Notes: generated from the letters alone by a model not told the origin. Shown: positions 8,748 to 19,001, counted from the first letter of the stretch. The stretch: DNA of 64,000 nt from Nocardiopsis sp. FR4 (GCF_009830945.1 NZ_VWVV01000003.1:62001-126000), one strand, 5' to 3'. Numbers and translations are program-made.

Positions 8748-9109
8748 GTGCTCCTTTGTGAGGCAGATGTGAAAAAAGGTCACCCTCGTCGGGTTTCGCC
8801 TGTATTGGACGCGGGTTTCCCCTGAAACGTTGCGACCATCGTGCGTGGGACCTACGCGGCCAGTGAACCGATGTTCGCGAGAACCCTATAGCAATCACCT
8901 GCGAGTACCGGTCCGAGACGTGGTATACCCGCGGATCGCGGACGGAGTCCCGTCAAACGGCCGAAGCGGTATTCGCCCGATGAGAAGGTCCTGGGATGCC
9001 GCACGCGTGGCTGCCCGCCGGTACCGGCGTCGCGCACAACGTCACCACCATACGCGCTCCCGGATGCCGATCGGCGTTCACGTGCGCCGAATCACCGCCG
9101 CGTGGTGTT
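8748..9109. promoter_or_regulatory. 362-base leader between purC and murA
   Basis: No gene was found here. On the minus strand this should hold the murA promoter: possible -10 elements are TATAGG (8885-8890) and TATACC near 8922, with a TTGACG further upstream at an unfavourable spacing. None is convincing. The long leader leaves room for untranslated control of murA, but I see no recognised RNA motif. Confidence 0.3.
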
Positions 9110-10015
9110 TCACAGGGCGGGCTCCTCCCCGGTCAGACGCTCGTAGATCTCCGCGTAGCGACCCAGCGTGCGCTCCACCACGTGCGCGGGGAGCTCCGGC
9201 GGCGGGGTCTCCGAGGCCCGGTCCCAGCCCGACTCCGGCGAGCGCAGCCAGTCGCGCAGCACCTGCTTGTCGAAGGAGGGCTGGGGCCGCCCCGGGGACC
9301 AGGCGTCCGCGGGCCAGTAGCGGGAGGAGTCGGGGGTGAACACCTCGTCGGCCAGGACCAGGCCGCCCTCCGCGTCCCGGCCGAACTCGAACTTGGTGTC
9401 GGCGAGGATGATGCCGCGCTCACGCGCCAGCTCCCGGCCGCGCCCGTAGACCCGCAGGGTGAGGTCGCGCAGCTCGGCGGCCAGCTTCTCTCCGTGCCGG
9501 GCCGCGACGGTCCCGAAGGAGACGTTCTCGTCGTGGTCGCCCACCTCGGCCTTGGTCGCCGGGGTGAAGACCGGCTCGGGCAGCTCCGAGCCGTCGACCA
9601 GGCCGTCGGGGAGCGCGATCCCGCACACGGTGCCGTCCACCCGGTACTCCTCCAGGCCGGAGCCGGTCAGGTAGCCGCGGGCCACGCACTCCACCGGCAC
9701 CATGTCCAGCCTGCGGCACACCAGGGTCCGCCCGGCCCAGTCCGCCGGGGCGCCCTCGGGCACGGCGTCGGACACGACGTGGCTGGGCACCAGGTCGCCC
9801 AGCCGGTCGAACCACCACAGGGACAGCTGGGTGAGCAGCCGGCCCTTGCCCGGGATCTCGGTGGGCAGCACCCAGTCGTAGGCCGACACACGGTCGCTGG
9901 CGACCATGACCAGCGCACCGTCGGCGGTGGCGTACAGGTCGCGCACCTTGCCGGTGTGCAGGTGGGTGAGGCCCTCGACCCGGACGGGTTCGGGCTTGAC
10001 GACGAAACCGCTCAC
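9110..10015 (-). CDS. purC: Phosphoribosylaminoimidazole-succinocarboxamide synthase (SAICAR synthase)
   Basis: The 301-residue protein is the long bacterial form of PurC, condensing CAIR with aspartate at the cost of ATP in purine synthesis. Motifs: TGKVRDLY near the N-terminus, SDRVSAYDWVLPTEIPGKG, VVECVARGYLTGSG-type segment (VPVECVARGYLTGSG), and IILADTKFEFG with the metal/ATP-site residues. The GTG start is preceded by AGGAACC. It sits downstream of purD but is separated from it by a hairpin, so it may have its own promoter in the 200-base gap. Confidence 0.95.
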   Translation of the reverse strand: MSGFVVKPEPVRVEGLTHLHTGKVRDLYATADGALVMVASDRVSAYDWVLPTEIPGKGRLLTQLSLWWFDRLGDLVPSHVVSDAVPEGAPADWAGRTLVCRRLDMVPVECVARGYLTGSGLEEYRVDGTVCGIALPDGLVDGSELPEPVFTPATKAEVGDHDENVSFGTVAARHGEKLAAELRDLTLRVYGRGRELARERGIILADTKFEFGRDAEGGLVLADEVFTPDSSRYWPADAWSPGRPQPSFDKQVLRDWLRSPESGWDRASETPPPELPAHVVERTLGRYAEIYERLTGEEPAL

Positions 10016-10137
10016 GGTTCCTGCCTTTCTGGGAGTTCGTACCCGGCGCGTACCGGGGCGGGCGCGGGGCGGCCGCGGTCGTCCACAGGTTCACGCGGGG
10101 ACCGCGGACGGGGACCCGCCCCGTGATGGACTTGGAA

Positions 10138-10156
10138 AGGGGGCCTCGCGCCCCCT
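10138..10156 (-). terminator. Hairpin between purD and purC
   Basis: AGGGGGC/GCCCCCT arms of seven bases enclose a 5-base loop. On the minus strand a TTT run follows. Its position 60-80 bases after the purD stop suggests termination of the purA-purD direction before purC. Confidence 0.55.
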
Positions 10157-10218
10157 CCCCATCGGGGTGCCCTCAGCACGTCCGCCCGCGGTCGTGCCCG
10201 CCCTCGGCCGCCGCCCGG

Positions 10219-11469
10219 CTACAGCTCGGCCGTGGCCCGCTCGGCGATGTCGGTGCGGTAGAACGACCCCCGCAGCTCGATCAGCGACGCGGCCCGGTAG
10301 GCCCGCTCCCGCGCCTGGCGCAGGTCGGCGCCGGTACCGACCACGTTCAGCACCCGTCCGCCGCTGGCCTTGACGCCGTCCGTGCCCTCCCAGGCGGTGC
10401 CCGCGTGCAGCACGTAGGCGCCGTCCAGCGCGTTCGCCGCCTCCAGCCCTCCGATGACGTCGCCCCGGACCGGGTCGCCCGGGTAGTTCTCGGCGGCGAC
10501 CACCACGGTGACCGCGGCGCCCGGTCTCCACTGGAGCGAGCCGATCTCCTTCAGGCCGCTGGTGTCGGTGGCCTGGAGGACCGCGCCGATCGGGGTGGCC
10601 AGCCGGTCCAGGACCACCTGGGTCTCGGGGTCGCCGAACCGCGCGTTGAACTCCACCACGCGGGGACCCTTCGAGGTCAGGGCCAGCCCCACGTACAGCA
10701 GCCCCTGGTAGCGCTTGCCGCGCCGGTTCATCTCCACCAGGGTCGGCCGCACGACCGACTCCATGACCTCGTCCACCAGGCCCGCCGGAGCCCACGGCAA
10801 CGGCGCGTAGGCGCCCATGCCGCCCGTGTTGGGGCCCTGGTCGCCGTCATAGGCGCGCTTGAAGTCCTGCGCGGGCAGCAGCGGCAGCGCGTGCAGGCCG
10901 TCGCTGAGCACGAACAGGGACACCTCGGGGCCGTCGAGGAACTCCTCGATCACCACGCGGCCGCACTCGCGGGCGTGCCGCTCGGCGAGCGCGCGGTCCT
11001 CGGTCACCACGACGCCCTTGCCCGCGGCCAGACCGTCGTTCTTGACCACGTAGGGGGTGCCGAACTCGTCCAGCGCCTCCGACACCTGGCTGGCCGTCCG
11101 GCACACCCGGGCCCGGGCGGTGGGCACGCCGGCGGCCTCCATGACCTCCTTGGCGAAGGCCTTGGAGCCCTCCAGGCGGGCGGCCTCCTGGTCGGGGCCG
11201 AAGACCGGGATGCCCCGGTCGCGCAGCGCGTCCGCCACACCGGCGACCAGCGGCGCCTCCGGGCCGATCACGACCAGCTCGGCGCGGATGCGCGCGGCCA
11301 GCTCCGTCACGGCCAGGCCGTCCGTCACGTTGATGACGTGGTTCTCGGCCAGCTCCGAGATGCCCGGGTTGCCGGGGGCGCTGTGGATGCTGGTGACACC
11401 CGGGTCCAGGGACAGGGCGCGGACGAGGGCGTGCTCGCGGCCTCCGCCGCCGAGAACGAGGGCTTTCAC
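10219..11469 (-). CDS. purD: Phosphoribosylamine-glycine ligase (GAR synthetase)
   Basis: The 416-residue ATP-grasp enzyme joins glycine to phosphoribosylamine in purine synthesis. The N-terminal Rossmann segment is MKALVLGGGGREHAL; ATP-grasp motifs include VVKNDGLAAGKGV, GPEVSLFVLSDG and VEFNARFGDPE. The length fits PurD. The GTG start has GAGG about ten bases upstream. The purA stop lies 41 bases upstream on the same strand, so purA-purD probably form one transcript. Confidence 0.95.
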   Translation of the reverse strand: MKALVLGGGGREHALVRALSLDPGVTSIHSAPGNPGISELAENHVINVTDGLAVTELAARIRAELVVIGPEAPLVAGVADALRDRGIPVFGPDQEAARLEGSKAFAKEVMEAAGVPTARARVCRTASQVSEALDEFGTPYVVKNDGLAAGKGVVVTEDRALAERHARECGRVVIEEFLDGPEVSLFVLSDGLHALPLLPAQDFKRAYDGDQGPNTGGMGAYAPLPWAPAGLVDEVMESVVRPTLVEMNRRGKRYQGLLYVGLALTSKGPRVVEFNARFGDPETQVVLDRLATPIGAVLQATDTSGLKEIGSLQWRPGAAVTVVVAAENYPGDPVRGDVIGGLEAANALDGAYVLHAGTAWEGTDGVKASGGRVLNVVGTGADLRQARERAYRAASLIELRGSFYRTDIAERATAEL

Positions 11470-11510
11470 TACTGGGGGCCTCTTCGTGTTGAAGGCGGAC
11501 AGACGTGGTG

Positions 11511-12800
<1,290 letters not shown>

Positions 12801-12850
12801 CTACCTCTTCGCTCGACACCTGACCGGGGCTTTTCCGGCCCCGAACACGG

Positions 12851-12880
12851 AAAACCCCTGGCGCAAGGCTGCGACAGGGG
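12851..12880 (-). terminator. Intrinsic terminator between DUF3151 gene and purA
   Basis: On the minus strand CCCCTG...CAGGGG (6-bp stem, 14-base loop that can pair further) is followed directly by TTTT, a classic intrinsic terminator for the gene ending at 13002. A second small hairpin (ggggc...gcccc) lies just beyond at about 12825. Confidence 0.6.
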
Positions 12881-13001
12881 CCGTTGCGTATTGAGGGTAC
12901 ACGACCTGGGCATCCGGGTTAAGTGGGGCGCCGGGGCGCCCGCGCAACGGGGCGCCCACGCGCGGCGGAAGGCCCGGAGCGGCACCGGGCCGTGTCCCGG
13001 A

Positions 13002-13418
13002 TCAGCCGTTGAGCGCCTCGTCCGCCTCGGCGCTGGACTCGCGCAGGAAGGTCGCGCAGCGCTCGGCCTCCTCGGTGTCGCCGATCGCGGCGGAGGCCCG
13101 GCCCAGTGCGTGCAGGGAGCGCAGGAAGCCCCGGTTGGGCTCGTGCTCCCAGGGGATCGGGCCGTGGCCCTTCCAGCCCGAGCGGCGCAGCTGGTCCAGG
13201 CCGCGGTGGTAACCGGTGCGGGCGTACGCGTAGGCGGTCACCGGCTGGCCGTCGGCCAGGGCCAGCTCGGCCAGCCGCGCCCACGCGGCCGAGTACTCCG
13301 GAAAGCGCCCGGCCACCGGCGTGGGGTCGTCGGCCGCGGCGAGCGCCTCGCGGGCCTCGGGGTTGTCGGCCAGGCGTGTCTCGGGCGGCTCGTTCAGGAG
13401 GTTCTGGTGCAGGTTCAT
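13002..13418 (-). CDS. DUF3151 family protein
   Basis: This 138-residue, helix-rich soluble protein matches the small actinobacterial DUF3151 family, with HQNLLNEPPETRLADNP at the N-terminus and RSGWKGHGPIPWEHEPNRGF in the middle. The function is unknown; the repeated helical pairs resemble a small TPR-type fold. It begins 28 bases after the stop of the ABC-operon membrane protein on the same strand, so it may be cotranscribed. Confidence 0.8.
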   Translation of the reverse strand: MNLHQNLLNEPPETRLADNPEAREALAAADDPTPVAGRFPEYSAAWARLAELALADGQPVTAYAYARTGYHRGLDQLRRSGWKGHGPIPWEHEPNRGFLRSLHALGRASAAIGDTEEAERCATFLRESSAEADEALNG

Positions 13419-13446
13419 GCCCCCATCCTGCCACTGGGGCCGCGAC

Positions 13447-14109
13447 TCATCCGGACTCCTCCCCGGCCCGGGAGGCGCGCGCCGTGGCGCCCCGGGTGAG
13501 GGCGTGCGCCCCCAGCGCCGCCACCGCCGCGCCCGCGGCCAGGGCGGGCACCACCCCGGCGGCCAGGAGGTCGGGGGCCACCCACCCGTCGGTTCCGGCG
13601 TAGGCGTACGGGCTCACGCGGTTCAGCCCCGGCACGGCGTTGCAGGCCGCGGCGCCCAGGAGGACCCCGGCCAGCACGGTCAGGCCCGAGGGCACCGCAC
13701 CCGCGAAGGGCGCCAGCAGGTACACGGCGGAGGCGCCCAGCAGGAGGTTGGCCGCCAGCGACCCGGTGTTCTCCGCGGGCGGCGCGGCGGTCAGCACGAC
13801 CGCGGTTCCCGCCGCGACCGGCAGGCCCACGCCGAACGCCGCCACCACGGCCGCCCGCACGCGTGTGCGGGCGCCGCCCAGCCGCTCCCAGGCCCACAGC
13901 CGGGGACGGGTGGACCAGGCGCCCGCCGTGGCCGCGCACACGCACAGCAGCTCCACGACGGGTATGCGCTGTTCCCCGTGGGGCCGGTCGGACACCGCCA
14001 CCGGGAGCACGACCCCCTGGGCGGCCAGGCCGAGCGCCGCAGCCACGACGGCGGCGGCCAGGGCCCCCGCCATCGGGAGCAGGGAGAGGCGCCAGATCAC
14101 GTGCGCCAC
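13447..14109 (-). CDS. Multi-spanning membrane protein of the ABC operon
   Basis: The 220-residue hydrophobic protein has about six membrane segments and ends in a basic tail. It overlaps the upstream permease-like gene, and the alternative GTG at 14100 would give an exact GTGA overlap; I chose the GTG at 14109 because GGGGAG stands five bases before it. It is probably the second membrane component of the ABC-2-type transporter encoded upstream. The substrate is unknown. Confidence 0.65.
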   Translation of the reverse strand: MAHVIWRLSLLPMAGALAAAVVAAALGLAAQGVVLPVAVSDRPHGEQRIPVVELLCVCAATAGAWSTRPRLWAWERLGGARTRVRAAVVAAFGVGLPVAAGTAVVLTAAPPAENTGSLAANLLLGASAVYLLAPFAGAVPSGLTVLAGVLLGAAACNAVPGLNRVSPYAYAGTDGWVAPDLLAAGVVPALAAGAAVAALGAHALTRGATARASRAGEESG

Positions 14110-15497
14110 GGCAGCTCCCCGGGGTCCACCTCGCACGCGGCGAGGCGCCGGTGGTCGTGGCGGATCCACGCGCGGACCCGCTCTGGCCCGGCGCCGGCGA
14201 AGAGGTTGTCGCCGTGCACACCACCGTCGAGGGCCTGCGCGGCGAGCCAGGCCTCCAGGTCCACCACGACGGAGGCCCGCCGCTCCCGGGGCCCCGCGCC
14301 CGCCTCCCGGCTGGCCACGCCGTCGGAACCGCACCGCCGGACATCGGGTACCAGCCCGTGGGCGACGGCCGCGGGAACCTCGTGCCCGGGGTTCCAGCCG
14401 GGGTGGACGGAGAGCCAGAGCACGTCCTCGTCGGGACCGTCGAACGGCCCCTCCTCCCCCCGGGCCAGGCTCAGGTCGCGGACCTGCCCGGGGGCTGCCT
14501 CCGCCAGCCCGTGCGCCGCGAACACCGGAGCGGCCAGCGCGGTGACGGCGGCGAGTTCGCGTGCGTGCCCCTCGTGCACGCAGTAGCGCACGCCCGCGTG
14601 CTCCGCGCAGACCTCGGCTGCCTCCGGGTCCGGGACCACCAGGGGGAACGGGTGCAGGTGCGGCAGTACCGCGGCCACCGCCACCGCGGCGACGGCCGTC
14701 CCGTGCACCGCCGAGAGCCGTCTCGGGGCGCCCGTCAGCCACACCGCCGTCCAGCCGACCGCGACTCCCGACAGCAGGAGGAACCCCAGGCGGTACGCGC
14801 CCAGCGGGCCGGACTCGCGTACCCCCAGGAAGGGGGAGAAGGGCAGCTGGAGGGACAGCGCGGCCCAGGGGTCGGCGACCAGGGGCAGGCTGGTGAGAAG
14901 GAACACCGCGCCGACCGCGACCGGCACGCCGAGCGGGCCGCGCGCCAGGACACCGCACAGGTAGCCCAGCAGGGTCAGGGCCGCGAACCCCGCCAGGGCT
15001 CCCAGGACGGCCACCGGGTCGGGAGAACCCGCGCCCGCCGCGGCCACGGCGGCGGTCAGCGGCAGCATTCCCGCCAGATAGGCGCCCAGGCACCAGCCCG
15101 TGACCACCATCGCGTGCCGCAGGGGCAGGTCCCGCCCCGTCCGGGGCTGCCAGGGCTGGGCGAACACCAGCGTCGGGCGGACGAGCCGGGCCGCCACCAG
15201 GGCCGCCGCCCCCGCCGCCACCGTGACCGGCAGCCTGGCCTGGGCGCCCACCTGCGAGGACAGGTACACCCAGTCCAGGGCCCGCCAGCCGAGTCGGCCC
15301 CAGGTGTCGGCGAGGGTCAGGACCAGGATGAGCGCGGCCGGGACCAGGACCAGGACCGGCGGCACCGGCCACAGGAGCGCACGGAAGCGCACCCGGCCGA
15401 GGACGGCGGACCCGGGCGCCCTCCGACCGGCGGGACGCGCCGGCCGGGGGGCCGCCCGCGGCCGAGACCGGGGGATCCGGGAGGAGGCGGTGTTCAC
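14097..15497 (-). CDS. ABC-2-like permease with C-terminal extracytoplasmic domain
   Basis: The 466-residue protein has a basic N-terminus, then about seven membrane segments within the first 300 residues, then a soluble stretch of about 160 residues with Cys pairs (VCAEHAGVRYCVHEGH) and an acidic region. The GTG start overlaps the ATPase stop as GTGA. The soluble part looks like a degraded peptidase/M1-like or sensor domain, which I cannot name. It forms a transporter with the adjacent ATPase and membrane protein. Confidence 0.65.
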   Translation of the reverse strand: MNTASSRIPRSRPRAAPRPARPAGRRAPGSAVLGRVRFRALLWPVPPVLVLVPAALILVLTLADTWGRLGWRALDWVYLSSQVGAQARLPVTVAAGAAALVAARLVRPTLVFAQPWQPRTGRDLPLRHAMVVTGWCLGAYLAGMLPLTAAVAAAGAGSPDPVAVLGALAGFAALTLLGYLCGVLARGPLGVPVAVGAVFLLTSLPLVADPWAALSLQLPFSPFLGVRESGPLGAYRLGFLLLSGVAVGWTAVWLTGAPRRLSAVHGTAVAAVAVAAVLPHLHPFPLVVPDPEAAEVCAEHAGVRYCVHEGHARELAAVTALAAPVFAAHGLAEAAPGQVRDLSLARGEEGPFDGPDEDVLWLSVHPGWNPGHEVPAAVAHGLVPDVRRCGSDGVASREAGAGPRERRASVVVDLEAWLAAQALDGGVHGDNLFAGAGPERVRAWIRHDHRRLAACEVDPGELPWRT

Positions 15498-16291
15498 GAA
15501 CCCTCCCCCAGCCGTGCGACCAGCCGGTCGTAGGCCCGCTCGAACCCCGAGCCGGAGGCGCTGCCGCCGGAGCCGTCCGCCGTGAGCGCCTCCAGTTCGG
15601 GGAAGGTGCCGTGGAACCCGATCCGCCCGCCCGCCAGGACGCCGACGCCGTCGCACAGGTGCGCGGCGTCCTCGACCAGGTGGGTGGAGACCAGGACGGT
15701 CCGGTCCCGGCCCAGCCGGGCGACGGCCTCGCGGACGCGCAGGCGCTGTCCGGGGTCCAGCCCCGCGGTCGGCTCGTCCAGGACCAGCACCCGGGGGTCG
15801 TGGGCGAGCGCGGCGGCGATGCCCACCCGCCGGCGCTCGCCCCCGGAGAGGGTGCGCGTGCGGCGGCCGGCCAGGTCGGCCAGCCCGACCAGCTCCATGG
15901 CGCACCCGGCCGCGTCCGCGCACGCGCGGCGGTCGACACCGTGCGCCCACGCGGCGTAGGCGATCGTGTCCGCCACGGTCAGCTCCCCGGCCAGGGTGAA
16001 GCGCTGGGGGAGGAAGCCCAGCACCCGCCGCGCTCCGGCGCGGCCCGAGGCGGTGGACAGGTCGTGCCCGCCGATCAGGAGACGCCCCCGGCGGACAGGG
16101 AGCAGGGTCACCACGAGTGAGAGGAACGTGGTCTTGCCCGAGCCGTTGGGGCCGAGGAGCCCCGTGACACCGGGGCCCACGGTCCAGGACAGGTCGTCGA
16201 GGACCCGTCCGCGGTCCTTTCCGGGCGCCCTTCCGAGGGCCTTGCCGCGGCCCCGGTAACCGAACTCCAGGTGCTCAGCGGTGACGCGCAT
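15494..16291 (-). CDS. ABC transporter ATP-binding protein
   Basis: The 265-residue ATPase has Walker A LLGPNGSGKTTFLS, Q-loop GFLPQRF, signature LSGGERRRVGIA, Walker B VLVLDEPTAGLDPGQ and a switch His (VSTHLVEDA). The sequence fits the ABC-2 exporter ATPase class of multidrug or peptide type. The ATG at 16291 was chosen because an upstream GTG would place the ribosome site inside the gene. It starts a three- or four-gene operon with overlapping reading frames. Confidence 0.9.
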   Translation of the reverse strand: MRVTAEHLEFGYRGRGKALGRAPGKDRGRVLDDLSWTVGPGVTGLLGPNGSGKTTFLSLVVTLLPVRRGRLLIGGHDLSTASGRAGARRVLGFLPQRFTLAGELTVADTIAYAAWAHGVDRRACADAAGCAMELVGLADLAGRRTRTLSGGERRRVGIAAALAHDPRVLVLDEPTAGLDPGQRLRVREAVARLGRDRTVLVSTHLVEDAAHLCDGVGVLAGGRIGFHGTFPELEALTADGSGGSASGSGFERAYDRLVARLGEGS

Positions 16292-16432
16292 GGGACCACC
16301 CGCTCCTCCCCGCACGGGGGCGCGTCGGGCTGTCCGTGCGGCCCCGCCGCGGGAGCGCTCCGCGCACCGTGCGACAGGTCCGCTCCGCCCGGGTGCGGGT
16401 CCGGGCGCGTGTGCGGGTCCGCCCGCTCCGGT

Positions 16433-16855
16433 TCAGCATCGGTTGACCCTTCCGGAGGTGACCCTGTTTCCGGTCGAGCTGCGCGTCTCGGTGAAATAGA
16501 CTCCGTTTCCGTCGCACTTTCCGTGGGCGGCCAGGCTGCCGTTCCCGAAACCGCTGCGGCGGGATTCGGCCACGACCCGGTCGGGCCAGGCGGTGCGGTG
16601 CCTGCGCACCTGGACGGTGAGGGTGGCGGTGCCGCCGCATCCGGTGCGCGTCCCGGTTCCGGACAGGGAGTTGCCCGAGCTGGTGGGGTTGTCGGCGCCC
16701 AGGCCGCACGCCGCGGCCGAGCGCGCCGCGGCGTCCTCTCCGGTGGCCCAGGCCGTCCCCGCCGCCGAGGACCCCACGAGCACCGCGCCCAGTGCGAGTA
16801 TTCCGAGCGCGAGAATGCGCGCGGTTCCGATTCCGTTCCTGCTGTCGTCCTTCAC
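16433..16855 (-). CDS. Small secreted four-cysteine protein, unknown function
   Basis: This 140-residue protein has a clear signal peptide: basic start, hydrophobic core ILALGILALGAVLVG and a cut near AGTAWATG. The mature part of about 100 residues is Gly/Ser/Thr-rich with four Cys (ACGLG, TGCGG, GKCDG and the last residue), which would give two disulfides. It has basic clusters (VRRHRTAWPDR) and ends VNRC. No family recognised. The GTG start has GGAAG upstream. Size, secretion and disulfides fit a secreted inhibitor or small toxin, which is speculation. Confidence 0.65.
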   Translation of the reverse strand: MKDDSRNGIGTARILALGILALGAVLVGSSAAGTAWATGEDAAARSAAACGLGADNPTSSGNSLSGTGTRTGCGGTATLTVQVRRHRTAWPDRVVAESRRSGFGNGSLAAHGKCDGNGVYFTETRSSTGNRVTSGRVNRC

Positions 16856-17036
16856 TGGTTCTTCTTCCGTTTCGGGGGGTGAGGGCCTTCAGGATATTTC
16901 TCAGGGCCTCTTCGCGAAACGGGGCTGTGGATAACCTCGGAATATTGTTTTGGGGTATTTGGCGGCGTTTTGTTGTGGAAGATGAGGACAAGGCGCGGCG
17001 CGGGGAGAGGGCCCCGACCCGGTCCGGACACGCGCG

Positions 17037-17064
17037 GTGCCCGGCGGCCGAGGCCGCCGGGCAC
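17037..17064 (-). terminator. Hairpin downstream of fba
   Basis: Near-perfect 13-base arms (17037-17049 with 17052-17064) leave a 2-base centre, so a 12-bp stem with a CGAG loop forms. It lies 20 bases after the aldolase stop on the minus strand. Confidence 0.7.
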
Positions 17065-17084
17065 CACGGGGAGCCGGGAGGCGA

Positions 17085-18107
17085 CTACTTCATCTTGTTG
17101 CCGGCGGACTTCAGGTGCTGGGCGGCCTCCACGACGCGGGCGGCCATGCCGGCCTCCGCCACCTTGCCGTAGGCGCGGGGGTCGTAGGCCTTCTTGCTGC
17201 CGATCTCGCCGTCGATCTTCAGCACGCCGTCGTAGTTCTTCATGATGTGGTCGACCACGGGCCGGGTGTAGGCGTACTGCGTGTCGGTGTCGACGTTCAT
17301 CTTCACCACGCCGTACTCGATGGCCTCGTGGATCTCCTCCATGGTGGAGCCGGAGCCGCCGTGGAACACGAAGTCGAACGCCTTGGCCCTGCCGTACTTC
17401 TCGGCGACGGCGTCCTGGGCGTTCTTGAGCACCTCCGGGCGCAGCTTGACGAAGCCCGGCTTGTAGGAGCCGTGCACGTTGCCGAAGGTCAGGGCCGTCA
17501 TGTAGTAGCCCTTCTCGCCCAGGCCCAGGACCTCGGCGGTGCGCAGGGCGTCCTCCGGCGTGGTGTACAGCTTCTCGTTGATCTCGCCGACGATGCCGTC
17601 CTCCTCGCCGCCGACCACGCCGACCTCGATCTCCAGGATCGTGCGGGCGGCCTTGGAGGAGGCGAGCAGCTCCTCGGCGATCTGGAGGTTCTCCTCCAGC
17701 TCGACGGCCGAGCCGTCCCACATGTGGGACTGGAACAGCGGCTCCTGGCCCCTGGCCACGCGCTCCTTGGAGATCTCCAGCAGCGGGCGGACGAAGCCGT
17801 CCAGCTTGTTCTTCGGGCAGTGGTCGGTGTGGAGGGCGATGTTCACCGGGTACTTGTCGGCCACGACGCGGGCGAACTCGGCGAAGGCCACCGAGCCGGT
17901 GACCATGTCCTTGACGGTGGCCCCGGACAGGAACTCCGCGCCACCGGTGGAAATCTGGACGATGCCGTCGCTTTCCGCCTCGGCGAAGCCGCGCAGGGCG
18001 GCGTGCAGCGTCTGGCTGGAGGTCACGTTGATCGCCGGGTAGGCGAAGCCCTCGGACTTCGCGCGGCTCAGCATCTCGGTGTAGACCTCGGGGCTGGCGA
18101 TGGGCAT
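17085..18107 (-). CDS. fba: Fructose-bisphosphate aldolase, class II
   Basis: The 340-residue zinc enzyme cleaves fructose 1,6-bisphosphate to DHAP and glyceraldehyde 3-phosphate. Motifs are HTDHCPKNKLDGF (zinc His and active-site Asp), EIEVGVVGGEEDG, VFHGGSGS and NVDTDTQYAYTRP, typical of the class IIA, E. coli-like form. GGGAGAG precedes the ATG. It has a 340-base upstream region containing a DasR-like operator (see that entry). Confidence 0.96.
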   Translation of the reverse strand: MPIASPEVYTEMLSRAKSEGFAYPAINVTSSQTLHAALRGFAEAESDGIVQISTGGAEFLSGATVKDMVTGSVAFAEFARVVADKYPVNIALHTDHCPKNKLDGFVRPLLEISKERVARGQEPLFQSHMWDGSAVELEENLQIAEELLASSKAARTILEIEVGVVGGEEDGIVGEINEKLYTTPEDALRTAEVLGLGEKGYYMTALTFGNVHGSYKPGFVKLRPEVLKNAQDAVAEKYGRAKAFDFVFHGGSGSTMEEIHEAIEYGVVKMNVDTDTQYAYTRPVVDHIMKNYDGVLKIDGEIGSKKAYDPRAYGKVAEAGMAARVVEAAQHLKSAGNKMK

Positions 18108-18282
18108 GCTGGACTCTCCCTGGGTTCGGCCTGGAGCGAGCGGCCGCCGGCCTGGCCGACGGCACCCCACGTGCGTTGCCCCGGTGGCGCCCGGGCCTCG
18201 GAGGACGGCCCCCGCGGGGGCCGTGCGGCCGGACGTGTCCACCAGGTGTCGTCCAAGTATCCCGAATACCCGGAGCCCTTGA

Positions 18283-18298
18283 AAAGGTCTAGACCAGA
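18283..18298. promoter_or_regulatory. DasR/GntR-type operator (dre-like) in the fba/RodZ-C-like divergent region
   Basis: The 16-mer aaaggtctagaccaga has the perfect palindrome GGTCTAGACC and differs from the remembered DasR consensus (A[CA]TGGTCTAGACCA[GC]T) at two positions. It stands 176 bases before fba and 150 before the divergent gene. The rest of 18108-18447 holds no gene. DasR is the GlcNAc-responsive GntR regulator of streptomycetes; control of fba here is inference. Confidence 0.55.
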
Positions 18299-18447
18299 TT
18301 GCCCGCGGTCGTCCGCCGGGGAGCCGGGGGCGGCCCCTCCGTCCCGCCGTCGCGCACACGCGGCGACGGGGCGCGGACCCTCCGCTTCCTGCACGGACGA
18401 ATTGTGGTGAGTCGGGAGCGTTCGGGCGACTGCTGTCGCTTTTTGCC

Positions 18448-18891
18448 GTGATACGCGCTACATTCAACGCCGTGGGAAGGCATAGGAATGATCCTCGCGG
18501 CGTTGGCCAGGTGATGGCCATCGTCGGGGCCGTCGTGCTCCTGGTCACGCTCCTGGCCCTCGGCGGATTCTTCTTGTACCGCTCGCTTCCGGGCACCGGT
18601 GTCAGCGCCAGCTCCTCCGAGACCGTCTCCGACGGCGAGGAACCGAACAACATGGGTGTGCTCTACATCCGCGTCATCGGCCAGTCCAGCGAGGTCTTCG
18701 TCCGCGTCCCCGGCGGCGACGTCCTGCTCGACCAGGAGTTGAGCCAGGGACAGTCGGTCAACTACGTCAACGCCGACGAGGGCCTGGAGGTCACCATCGG
18801 CGACCCCGCCGCCGTGGAGGTCTACGTCCACGGCGAGCAGCGCGACATCTCCGACGAGGAACCCGGCCACAGCTTCACGGTCGAGGGCTAG
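18448..18891 (+). CDS. Single-pass membrane protein with RodZ C-terminal-like (DUF4115-like) domain
   Basis: The 147-residue protein has one membrane helix (about residues 22-44), a Ser-rich acidic linker and a C-terminal beta domain of about 75 residues. The order of strands, with VLYIRVIGQSSEVFVRVPGG and LEVTIGDPAAVEVYVHGE, resembles the DUF4115 domain at the end of RodZ. The N-terminus lacks the RodZ helix-turn-helix. The GTG at 18448 was used, but a GTG at 18472 is possible. It diverges from fba. Function unknown; the RodZ relation is a fold guess. Confidence 0.6.
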   Translation: MIRATFNAVGRHRNDPRGVGQVMAIVGAVVLLVTLLALGGFFLYRSLPGTGVSASSSETVSDGEEPNNMGVLYIRVIGQSSEVFVRVPGGDVLLDQELSQGQSVNYVNADEGLEVTIGDPAAVEVYVHGEQRDISDEEPGHSFTVEG

Positions 18892-18907
18892 ACCCTCCCG
18901 TTCGCCT

Positions 18908-18924
18908 CCGGCCCGGCGGGCCGG
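18908..18924. terminator. Bidirectional hairpin between convergent genes
   Basis: CCGGCCC-GGC-GGGCCGG forms a 7-bp stem with a 3-base loop in the gap between the plus-strand RodZ-C-like gene and the minus-strand pyrE. No T-run is present. Confidence 0.45.
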
Positions 18925-19001
18925 GGCGGAACCGCCCCCGCGGTCCGCGCGGCGGATCCGCGCTCCGGCGCCGGCCGTCCGGACCGACGCCGCGCCACCG
19001 G

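Noticed and set aside
8885..8890. Defined murA promoter
   Set aside because: TATAGG and TATACC hexamers exist but neither has a -35 at 16-18 bases, so no site is called.
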